Assembly: GCA_018350325.1 (NCBI GenBank)
Contig: JAEVLN010000002.1
Location: 3,188,295-3,252,294, forward strand
Source: Globodera rostochiensis
Lineage: Eukaryota; Nematoda; Chromadorea; Rhabditida; Heteroderidae
Length of the DNA: 64,000 nucleotides
Reading direction: 5' to 3'
In this document: positions 54,746 through 64,000 of the stretch, piece by piece
Layout: each line of letters begins with the position of its first letter
How positions within the stretch are numbered: position 1 is the first letter of the stretch
Program-made: the position numbers and the translations under genes
The notes under the pieces: model-generated
Database searches by the model: none
The model's input: only the letters and a program-made list of their open reading frames with translations
Told to the model about the DNA's origin: nothing

Positions 54746-55806
54746 TCACTGGTCGACGCTGTTGTAGAGCACAAGCGCAAAGCAAACGGTTAAGGCACCG
54801 AATAGGAAGAATGTGCCTATGAAAGTGTTCTCAAAAAGCAGAAGGGACAGCAGAGTGACGGCAACGATGGAAATCGAAGAGGCGAAGCTGAACGTGAAAA
54901 GGATTAAATCGCATACCGGAACGCCGATCCGGCCAAGTTTCCCGGCATTACCGGGTCATAATAACCAGTCTACTGACCTCTTGTACAAATTGTCCAAATG
55001 TTTCATGATCAGCGAAATGTAAATGCCGCCCAAAGAAAGAGAAACTTAAAAGTTGCACTGTTAATAAGTAAGTAGAAGTCAGATCGAGGAGAAATCTTAC
55101 GGACAATTGCCAACACCCAAACGTTGTATCCATAAAAAAGTCCATTTTCTCTTATGTGACCCTAAAATGCGAAAAAACAAATTTATTTCCTTATTAAAAA
55201 AATTTAAATGCAGACGAAAAAAACAAACATAGTCCTTCAGAAAACAGCCAACAAAAGCGCTGAAAACGCCACATGAATACCTGGAAATGAAAGGTTTTAG
55301 AACTGAAGCAAAAATTACAACAAAATTAATTAGAGGAAATTATGAATGGAAATGAGTTTTAATTGGCTCATGCGCAAATGATACATTTGCAAATTGCGAA
55401 TCCAAAAGGGCGTGCTCGACCCGTCCTTCAGCATCTTCTCGAAGTAAACTCCCGCAAACCCGGCAGTGACGCACGTGGCAAAAACCGCAAAAATGCCAAC
55501 AAAACGGTTCCCGGCACCGGACTTTGTGCCGATTTGCCCTTCACTCTCCAAACTGTCCAACTGATTGGGAAAAGGTTAGATGGCCAGCTCGGCCAATAAA
55601 TGTGAAATTGGACACCTCCACGGAGGCAACTCCCGCGCAAAGAAGCAAAATCGCAACCCATCGCTTCATGGAAAATCGTCTGCCCAAGAAGAGCATCATG
55701 AAGACGGCGGTGGAAGGGATTTTCAGTTGAGTTGTGACCTGATACACCGAGGCCTCCAAATTGGACAAAGCGACGAAATCCAAATTCTGAAGTGCGCGAG
55801 TGGGCG

Positions 55807-55877
<71 letters not shown>

Positions 55878-56851
55878 GTTTATTATTAATGAATTAAGGC
55901 ATAAATATGCATCTTTGCCAAGCCAGGGAAAAAAAATTTTTTAAAGTGAGAAAGCCAATTGTTGTTAAAAGCAAAAAAACATCCACAGATTGTCCGTTCA
56001 AAAGCCACCAAAATCAACAAAAAAAGAGTAAAAAAAAAAAAAGCATACGTTCTGCAGAGCATAAGCAATTGACGGAACGCTCATTTTCAAAAGTTCCAAC
56101 GGCTTGGAGAAGTATTCGCGATCTAACAACTGTTATTTAGAAATTTTCTGATTAAAAGTTGGCAAAAATACCTTTTTCCCCGCTGTAATTGAAAAATCGC
56201 AGTCTCGGTATATGAAAAACAGCGTTATGGCCAGTTTTGTGCACTCCGAAAAAAAGACAACTGAAAAATTTTTTGGGATAAAATGGAAAAAGACATGACA
56301 AAATGACCATTTTCTAATAAAAAAGAATTCGGGCAGTTCCCTAATAAACCCGGACAAATCGATTTAAATTCAAGGTAAATAAACGGGAATCCTTTCGCCG
56401 ATGTTGCACTTAAAATGTGAAAAGACTCACCGGTGGACGAGGAGTACAGCTTAACCATTTTGGGATAACAAAAAGAAACAAATGGAAATTCACCTCGGAC
56501 TTAGGCGTCTTTTGTCGCGTGTACGCAACCAAAAGTGTGTAGCCTGAACAAATAAAATGAATAATTTTAAAATAAAAATTGCGCCAATTTTTCATCCGTT
56601 TTCAAAAAAACAATGTAATTCTACGGACCCGTCCACACAAACACCGCCAAGACGACAACGTAACATTTGAAGAAGCAATCGCGCAATTCGCTCCGCTGAC
56701 CCCTTTTCCCGACGGCAATGGCATCGCACTGAGAAGTCGCCGTCTCCATTTCAATATCACTCAAATTCCGCTTCAGACGAACATCGCCCTGCAGCAGACA
56801 CTCATTGGCGACATCTTCTCCCATAGTGGGAAATGGGAGGAACTGCCACAA
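54746..56851 (-). CDS. Golgi nucleotide-sugar transporter (SLC35A family)
   Basis: The first exon (56851 or Met at 56824) encodes a cytosolic, charged N-terminus and TM1 ([13 protein letters not shown]), continuing [120 protein letters not shown], the signature [42 protein letters not shown] and the final helices [20 protein letters not shown] and [19 protein letters not shown]. These follow SLC35A2/A3 block by block, about ten membrane segments. The family exchanges UDP-sugars (UDP-Gal, UDP-GlcNAc) for UMP across the Golgi membrane. Substrate cannot be told from sequence. One intron holds a long AT repeat about 24 bp from its acceptor. Confidence 0.85.
55811..55872. repeat. (TA)n microsatellite, about 31 units
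   Basis: A perfect TA array inside a transporter intron (minus strand), directly upstream of the acceptor at about 55787. Likely length-polymorphic. Confidence 0.97.
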
Positions 56852-57308
56852 CGACTTTGTATCTTACCAGCTTTTAATTATGGAAAAAATAATTTTGAAC
56901 CTTTTTATTAAATAGATTAAAATTTCATAAAGTATCCGACTCGTTTCTAAGCCGAGATATTACCAATAAAATCAGTCGTACAAGAAAAAATCTCAAAATC
57001 AATGCCTGGAAAACCAAACTTTAAGGGCGCATTTTTAAATTAAAATCTTTTGTTTTTATCGCTTTTGAAAATCCGGACCCGGAAAGTCGCCTTCACCGCG
57101 CACCATTTGTAAGCAGAAATTGTTAACAAATTAAATATTTTCTCAAAAATAAAGACAATGAAAAATATCAGAGCATTCTAAACACAACCAATTAAATACA
57201 ATAATGGACCAGAACGTAGAGTTTTTATTCCATTCCTAATGATTTACATATGCAAATGTCCATGAAATGACTGAATCACCAATATAACCATTGAATTACT
57301 ATAATTGC

Positions 57309-58993
57309 TCAGATTGGTGTCCATTCCTGGACATGGGCGATGTTGGAAGTCTCCATACTTTCCAATGGCCAACGCTTCCAATGCAATGGACCGGTGAAAT
57401 GGAAATGTCCTTGGGTCATTCGGTTAAAGGGAAGTTCAAAGCCGTAAGGACTGATGCGAATGATTTGGAAGTAAATGCCAAAAAACGTGCCGACCAGTGT
57501 CATGATCGCGGATCTCGGCAGGTTGTTTGCTCAAACAGTCTTATAAAATTGGAAAAAACGACGACAAATTCTCACTTATCGCATAATTAGCGAGTCCACA
57601 AACAGCGCTCGCTTAACATTGCCAAATTACTCGTCTTCTCGATTCCGCCCGACCAATGCAATAATTAATTACCTATAATCCAATTGCGCGAATCGTCTTT
57701 GTCGCGAAATGTCGCCGCCGCGCACGAAGTAAGGCCAAATGTGAAGGCATAAAACACCGGCAACACCAGCGCCTTGCGATACCATGCTTGTATGAAATGT
57801 AGAAGATGTATATCATTTTGATTCATTCCTGAAACGGGGAAAAAACTGCGCAATTCAAACATCAAAATGACCTGGAATTCCGCGTCCTCTCAAGTACGTC
57901 AAATAGCCGACAAGGGCTAAAAATGTACGTTTACTTAGGGACAAGAAACATTTCTGAATGTGAAAGTTTACAGGAGAGAATGGTAACAATTAGTCACTTT
58001 TTGTTGCAATTCTGTTGGGACTTTGTTTCAGCACAAAAGTCTCGTCAAAAGGGCACCGGCCCAAAACTCACTGATCGGCACCGTATATTTGGCCAAAGCA
58101 AGTCCCTTCTCCAGACAGCCCTCATTCATTGGCCTGTCCCAAAAGCGCGGCCCAGCGCGCCAATTGATAAAATTGTGAGTGAACGGAAAAGCCGAAGTAT
58201 TTTGCCCCAGTGTTCTGCTGTCATCACGAAAGATGGAGAACAACGTCGGGCTGACCGCGATGTCCGGATGCTCGTCACTGAGGTCCCATTTTTCGAGGAT
58301 TTGCTTGTATTGGAGCGAATTGTTTCTAAGCTGCGGGAGGAAATTAGCGATTGCACTCACTCATTAGAACACACACACAAACTGACCATTTTCTGATGCT
58401 CGTAAAAATTTCCGATAGTGAAAAATTTATTATTGTTAGGTGTATGATATTGACTGTCATTCCCCTGCGGTCCAGCCAACGAAGTCCCATCCGGCACTAA
58501 AAATTGTAAGTTAATTTCGGAATAAATTAGAGAACGTTTTGAAAGCCCAGGGGCCTAGGATGTGAAAATCGGTTTGAGTTAATGCCGGAAATTTTATTAA
58601 TATTTCCAAAAGTGCCAATCAAGCATACCTTTAGGGTCCATCCAACGAACGTCTCCTTCCTCGAAATTAGGCGAAATGCCGTTTGTCACGCCACGCCGTA
58701 TATCCGGATGTTTGTATCCGAGAGCCGCATACCATTCAGGACGTCCGTTACTTAAAAGTCACAACTCACAGAGAAAGGAGAGATAATAAATAAAAACAAA
58801 TTGTACTTAATTAATAAATTAATAGATTTTCAGGTTATTGCGTAGAAGAAACCAAATTTTAGTATGCAAAAACACCTGCCCTAGGAATAAAAGAAAGAAT
58901 GTACTATTCTTTCCAACAGGGAACCCATGGAGGTCGATCAACTGGCACTTGTGGCGCTAATGGAGGGGCGTAGGGATCTTTGTAATGTGACAT
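57309..58993 (-). CDS. NDUFA11: NDUFA11 (B14.7)-like mitochondrial complex I subunit
   Basis: The start at 58993 gives MSHYKDPYAPPLAPQVPVDR. A long soluble N-terminal extension follows (GRPEWYAALGYKHPDIRRGV, PDGTSLAGPQGNDSQYH, FTIGNFYEHQKM, LSDEHPDIAVSPTLFSIF, INWRAGPRFWDRP). The membrane part begins GCLEKGLALAKYTVPIS and has VFYAFTFGLTSCAAATFRDK with DDSRNWIIGN, GLANYAI and MTLVGTFFGIYFQIIRIS, ending VQEWTPI. The block TFGLTSC...FRDKDDSRNWIIG aligns with VFGLTTC...VREKPDDPLNYFLGG of human NDUFA11, and four membrane helices fit this Tim17-like family. NDUFA11 sits in the complex I membrane arm. The roughly 150-residue N-terminal extension is absent from the human protein and is unusual. Exon ends are approximate. 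Confidence 0.65.
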
Positions 58994-59457
58994 TCTTCTA
59001 ACCTTAAAATAAATAAACATTAGTATAAATCAGGGCTCCGATTCGTCCTTTTTTCAAAGGACAGTCCTTGGAAATTGACATTTGTTCTTATAAATTGTTG
59101 AAAAATGTCCTTGTTTCCAAGTGAGGATTTAGCGAGTGTTGAAAATTTGTAATTTTAATGGAGAAAATCATAATTTGGCATTGTGTAGTTTTTTTCAAAA
59201 ATTCCAATAGAAAATGCGCATTTTTAACAAAAATGCGCGGCTTAAAACATGAACTCTCGATGATTTCAATTAACCTGTTCAATTTCCTTAAATTCGGTAA
59301 TTCTGTGTATTGCAAATGTATCTTCTGGGGGCACTGTACCGCTTAAACTTTGGCTGAATATTTTTTGCCTCAATTTAAAATATGTAGTACCGAAATTTAA
59401 TTTGATTATGAAACTTTGATGAATGTTATATAATTTAGCACTTCTTTTTGCAATATA

Positions 59458-62023
59458 ATGTCATCTTATTCTGCTCTTAGACCTACTGCCACCATTCTTT
59501 ACTTCCGAGACGAATTTGACAATGAACCGACGAAGCGCGACTTCAGCAGAGTTAAGGACGACGGGTTCTGGGCTTTTTTGCGCGGATATCACCCTCTGGA
59601 TAATCTTCGAAAGGCGCGACTTTGCTAATATCTAATTTTATTACAAAATATGAATTAAAACTAAATTTATTACCACAATAATAATTGATAAATTGTGCTC
59701 CGAGGCAGGAAAACATAAGCACTTATGCTCTAAATGTTAAACCACCTTTTACAGCGGCGGTTGGAACAAATCATCGATTTGATACAAACATTTGGTGAGA
59801 TGAGGCCACGGGTCATTGGCAAATCGATCTCAATGAGAGTGCTCAACGACCGTTATCGTGACAATTTTCGCGTTGATTTGCTTAATGGAATGGTAAGCGC
59901 ATTTTTGGTTTGGAGTTCTTTTTTATTTTGAATAACTTTTTTTATTTTGAAACAAGTATCAGATTTGCCTGCGCATTTTCAGCTATTAATTTGTTGGCCC
60001 ATAGTGAGGGCGTGTAAAAATGTTTTATTTTCAGTTAACCGCCATTTTTGGGACTCAAGTGGGCAAAACAACCAATCTCATATTCCATTTCTTTCGCAAG
60101 TTGTGCGGTGCAGTTTTTCGAGCTGAACAAAGAATTGACGATTTTATAATAAGCTATGTGCTGGAGGATTACCCAGGCGACACAAAGGACATTTTTGTAG
60201 GGATAAACATTAATTGAATATCGTTCTTTTTTTATTCCAGTTGATTTGTCAACAATTTTAGGAACAAAACAATTTTGAATTAAGACTCGGTCACGATTGA
60301 TGTGAAAAATTTCTTTTCAGATTTCTTCCCGCCCAATTATCAATGCAGAAATCACGCGGAACATTAAATTAGCCGATAAAGTTTTTGAAATTGTACCAGA
60401 GCAGCGGCGAATTGGCCTTCAAGAATTGGTTGGTATAATAATTAATCGAGCAGTTCGGTTTGCCCCTCCCCACCCTTTTTTTTTTTTAAATTTTGGAATT
60501 TTTTGGGTATTCCCTTGAAAAAGGCATGTGTTAACAGCACAGTATCATTTGATTTGTGATTTAGATGACTAAACTGGTGAAGACGAAGGAGTACAAAGAC
60601 ATCAAAGAAAAAAATGCGGACGCTCCTCACATTGAGCCGATCAAATTCATTGGATTTCTGCAGCTGTATTGGGGTGATGTGTTCAAAATCCAGCCCAGTA
60701 TTTTTTGATAGAACGATTTGATTTCCGATCATTCTTGACTTCAGATTACGAAACCCAAGAAGTTTGTATCAAGCGTCAGGTGCTGCATCATCAGAAGCCG
60801 AGTCAGGAACGCAAGTACATGACTGAGGCAAAAACTATTACTTATGAACTCGCGTGGTAAAATATTGAAAGTCTGATCAGATGTTGGCCCAATTTTTAAT
60901 TTGCGTCGATTTCTTTAAATGGATGTTGCTACTCTCAGATCATGGAGATGAGGCCGTCATACCCGTTGCCTTTCAACCTATTGACGAGCTCTCATTTGGT
61001 CGAGTTCTTCAACGCACACACTCCCTCCGACGGATTCTTTTTGCGCTTATTAGAACATCAGGCTCAATTAGATTACGTGGAGTCTGAGTTGAGGTGATCC
61101 GTGAACACCGTGTTCATCGTCACAGTCACAACCCATTTTCAGAAAATTTGCTGAGTTCCCCAGGGAAGAGAGGGAACGATATCGGCTGCACAAGAACTAT
61201 ATCTTCGAAGGCACGTGCTGTTTGGCGCTGTTCGAGGAACACAACTTGTTTTCCACGGACCAAACCGGCGAACAGAAATTGAAAGAACGCACCAACCACT
61301 TGGCGGTCTGCAACCGATGGGTCCGTCGATGTCAAATTGTTGGCCAAAGCAACGGGTTGGCAATGGTCAGTTTTCCATTTGAAGCTTGTAGAGTGTTCCT
61401 GCTTATAAAGCCATGCTCAGAAGCATGGCCAGAGGGTGCCGGGGAGAGCCCCTTCTGTGTTTCCAAGATTAAATTTTTTAGCAATCCCCATTTGGTTGCG
61501 GAGGACCCCCCCCCCCCCCCCCCCGCAACGTGTGACCCTACTCCATTTAAAGTTTTTTATTTTAAGGTCCAGTGTGTTGATTACCCGTACATCGGGCTGC
61601 TTGATCTGAAGAACATTTATCAGGTGAGAGACTTAGCAAAATAAACAATTAAATTTTACTTTTGGTATTACAATTGAAACCCTCAGGTTCCACCGTCTTT
61701 GCTTGGCATATACCAAACGGGAGTCTATGCCGTGCTCCGTGGATGTCAAATGGCATCGAAAATTGAGGCAAGAGACCTTTCATTGTACTTTGTGATAGTA
61801 AACAAAATAGGCGGAAACTTTTGACTAATTTCAGTGTGAACATTGGAAAGGAGCAACTGAGGCGTTATATTCGGAAGATTTTCGTCTGGTGGCAAAATTC
61901 GTTAACAAGGCGGCACGAATTGATTATAGCGGGCGCAAAAAATTTGGAATTTTCGCTGCCTCTATTGCAGTGAATAAATTCGGCGATGTTAGTCCCGTAC
62001 AATTCATCCCGGATTGGATCTGA
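59458..62023 (+). CDS. Unrecognised multi-exon protein
   Basis: The start is at 59458 (MSSYSALRPTATILYFRDEF). Frames joined in order: KRDFSRVKDDGFWAFLRGYH, RRLEQIIDLIQTFGEMRPRV, ISMRVLNDRYRDNFRVDLLN, LTAIFGTQVGKTTNLIFHFF, RKLCGAVFRAEQRIDDFIIS, NAEITRNIKLADKVFEIVPE, MTKLVKTKEYKDIKEK, FIGFLQLYWGD, YETQEVCIKRQVLHHQKPSQ, DYVESELR, FPREERERYRLHKNYIFEG, CNRWVRRCQIVGQSNGLA, VQCVDYPYIGLLDLKNIY, QVPPSLLGIYQTGVYAVLRG, ATEALYSEDFRLVAKFVNKA and FGIFAASIAVNKFGDVS, ending PDWI at TGA 62021-62023. It is charged and globular, with no signal peptide or membrane helix. I do not recognise a family; a nematode-restricted nuclear or cytosolic protein is likely. Exon ends are approximate, and one intron contains a C run (61507-61524). 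Confidence 0.6.
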
Positions 62024-62595
62024 TTATGTAATTTCTGTTTTTGTTGAGGCACCCTAAAGAATCCGGGTTTAATCCTGATTTGTGAGTGCATTTATGGGTT
62101 TTCTGATATTGGCAACTCATTGATTCTGTCTATAAGGAACCCTGATTCTTTCGGATTGCCGATTTGCCTCAATTTCCTCTATCTTCGCATGTAATTTTTT
62201 TTCCGAAATCCCAGTTGTGTTTTTAATAAAATTTTACTCATTTTGTGCGTCATAAATATTGTCGGTAGTTATTAAGTCTTGGATATTGTAAGTACAAGGC
62301 TCATTCTATGCCTTTGCCGCATTTCTGGGGGTTAACCCAACTCAAGTAAATAAGCCGGGGGTGGTGGAATAGGAAAGTACTCATATGAACTTACATATTT
62401 TGGAACTTTTTAAAATATTATTTGGCATTTTGCATAGATTTTTAGATTCTCCAAATTCTACCCATGAATTAATTCTCTGTTTGGGGCTCGGAACGTCCAA
62501 TAACCGATTAATCATCCAATTAACGTATTTAATAAAATTACTACCTGTCATTAGAATGAAATTTGAGTTGATCAGCAATCAAGAGTTGACTAAAA
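62024..62595. other. Intergenic, no gene seen
   Basis: AT-rich sequence with an AATAAA near 62226. No coding exon is supported. Confidence 0.4.
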
Positions 62596-64000
62596 ATGCT
62601 AGATGAAGCTTCAGTCTCCAGAGAGATTGGTTCGAATGAGACTGCTGCTATGATCAATGCAGACGAACATGAGTTGGACACCGATCCGGGAATCCAGGGG
62701 AGTGACAATGATGCCACTTCGTCCATGCAAAGGCAGCTTTCTGCCGCGGTGCAGGCAGTCGTGGAAGAGCCTACCTTCAATTTGCGTCTAATTGAGGCGG
62801 TCAAGCAAAGCCATTGCCTTTATGATGCATCGGACAGGCAAATAGAATTTGAAAAATGTAAAAAACGCAAGCAGTTTTATAGGCAGTACAGAAGTGCGGA
62901 CTACAAAATAAAGGTGTGGAACCGGCTTGTCCACGTCCTCAGCTTCCAAGGCGACGCGCGAACGTTGTACAACCGGTGGAAGCAGCTTCGGGATAAGTAT
63001 GGCAAAGAGGTAACTAACTTTTTGATTTAAAAACGATTTTCAAATAATTTGTAGAAGAAGAAGCTGAAATACAGCGGTGAACAACAGTCTCAATGGCAGT
63101 ATTTTAAGGTACACGAAGCATTAAAAACATTAATTGGAAAACCCAAATTTAGCATCTCGAATTTCTCGACCCCCACATGGTGGACAGGACGCAACAACGT
63201 TTTGAGCGTAATAAGGACGGGAAAGTTGTAATGTTTTGAGTGTTTTGCATTTTTTTTTTTTGAATTTTTCTTTTAATGTTAGGAACAGCGTCAAATAATC
63301 ATCACCGACCCAAACTTTGCGGCCCATCTGATCAACGAAGTTCGTCTGCAGCATTGCCTATACGACATCAAAGACCCGAAGTATCGTCACACGGAGTACA
63401 GGTCCATTTTGGAGTTTATGGAGGTTTTTGTGAGTTGGATTTGTCCTTGTGCTTGCGGCATTATTTTAAACACATTAGTTGTTTAGGAATCAGGCATGGG
63501 CCGAGATTGCCAAAAACTTGGCCTTTCCAGGTGACAAAAATGTGTTAATCCCCATTTTTAACGTATGTTTTTTTCGTTGCAGGCGATGTCAGTGCCCTTT
63601 ATAAACAATGGAAAAAAATAAGGGACAGATACGTGCGCGAAAAAAGGAAATTGCGCATGACAAATGGCGGAGAACATGAAGAACCCAACTGGGAGCTGTA
63701 CCGTGAATTGATGTGGATCGACCGGTATTTAGACGAGCGGGCGGCGTAAGTCTTTAAGGAGGGCATAGGTGAAACTTCGAGTCGTGCCTTTAGACAAGTG
63801 AAGCGAAAACGGGAGAGCAGCGAGCTGTCCGGTGACGAAGGGCTGTTCACGGAAGACCCCTATTCGTCCACTCTAAATTCTTCCGGGTTAAATTCTTTGC
63901 CCGGAAACACGGCCATGGACAACTCTCAGCCGCAGCACCACCAGTCTCAACAGCACCATTATGCCAACATGGTCATGTCGAATTCTGTTCAAACTATGGA
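62596..64000 (+). CDS. Two-MADF-domain DNA-binding protein (5' part, runs off the window)
   Basis: It starts MLDEASVSREIGSNETAAM with an acidic N-terminal region. The first MADF domain is FNLRLIEAVKQSHCLYDASD, FYRQYRSADYKIKVWNRLVH, LYNRWKQLRDKYGKE, LKYSGEQQSQWQYFKHLEFL and DPHMVDRT. The second is NFAAHLINEVRLQHCLYDIK, YRHTEYRSILEF, DVSALYKQWKKIRDRYVREK and EEPNWELYRELMWIDRYLDE. Both show the leucine/tryptophan core and the KQ/KxxRDxY helix of MADF (Myb/SANT-like in Adf-1) domains. A basic KRKRESSELSGDEG segment and a Ser/Asn/Gln/His-rich tail follow to the window end. MADF proteins bind DNA as transcriptional regulators. No stop is reached. The exon around 63421-63590 (second MADF middle) is uncertain. 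Confidence 0.8.

Overview
The window is nuclear DNA of a nematode. The main evidence is three copies of an intron-containing major sperm protein (MSP) gene, each paired head-to-head with a small SAYM-repeat sperm-type protein, together with many introns of about 50-60 bp, a short run of the nematode telomere hexamer TTAGGC, and candidate spliced-leader acceptor sites just upstream of start codons. A tylenchid plant parasite would fit, but the species cannot be fixed from the sequence. About sixteen protein-coding loci are recognisable, nearly all split by introns. I rebuilt exons by joining homology-bearing frames at GT/AG sites. Exon coordinates quoted as exact are phase-checked; where they are approximate I say so.

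Layout. 1-991 (+): 3' end of a cysteine-rich, probably secreted protein. 1831-7099 (-): complete pcf11 (mRNA 3'-end processing). 8442-11583 (-): complete BPI/LBP-type lipid-binding protein. 8512-24030: a tandem triplication of a 4.8-5.7 kb unit whose breakpoints lie inside the last exon of the BPI gene and inside vps41. Each unit carries one msp gene and one divergent SAYM-repeat gene around a shared two-TATA promoter. Units 2 and 3 carry broken BPI copies, and units 1 and 2 carry truncated vps41 ends. 23492-27419 (-): complete vps41. 27604-29107 (-): UVRAG/Vps38, directly upstream of vps41 and possibly in an operon with it.

29-39 kb holds MRPL19 (+) and a long leucine-rich-repeat protein with an N-terminal elongin BC-box-like segment (+). 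Scattered around them are foldback elements of three families (one family present twice, in opposite orientations), a 24-bp minisatellite and an interstitial TTAGGC cluster. 38851-40539 (+): SGT co-chaperone. 40688-41783 (-): secreted protein with three thrombospondin type-1 repeats. 42119-44839 (+): a METTL23-type methyltransferase that runs in frame into N-acetylglucosamine kinase. 45482-46608 (+): divergent histone H2A with an in-frame Ser/Asn/Thr-repeat N-terminal exon. 47017-50286 (+): kinesin-5. 50595-54489 (+): TTI1-like HEAT-repeat protein. 54746-56851 (-): nucleotide-sugar transporter. 57309-58993 (-): NDUFA11-like complex I subunit. 59458-62023 (+): unrecognised gene. 62596-64000 (+): two-MADF-domain protein, cut by the window edge.

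Functional themes: male germ line (msp and SAYM genes amplified together), endolysosomal trafficking (UVRAG plus VPS41), and chromosome biology (H2A variant, kinesin-5 and TTI1 in a same-strand row). The observations most worth a second look are the msp/SAYM triplication and its gene-breaking junctions, the METTL23-NAGK read-through with apparently non-AG splice acceptors, the H2A fusion, and the foldback elements built from short tandem repeats.
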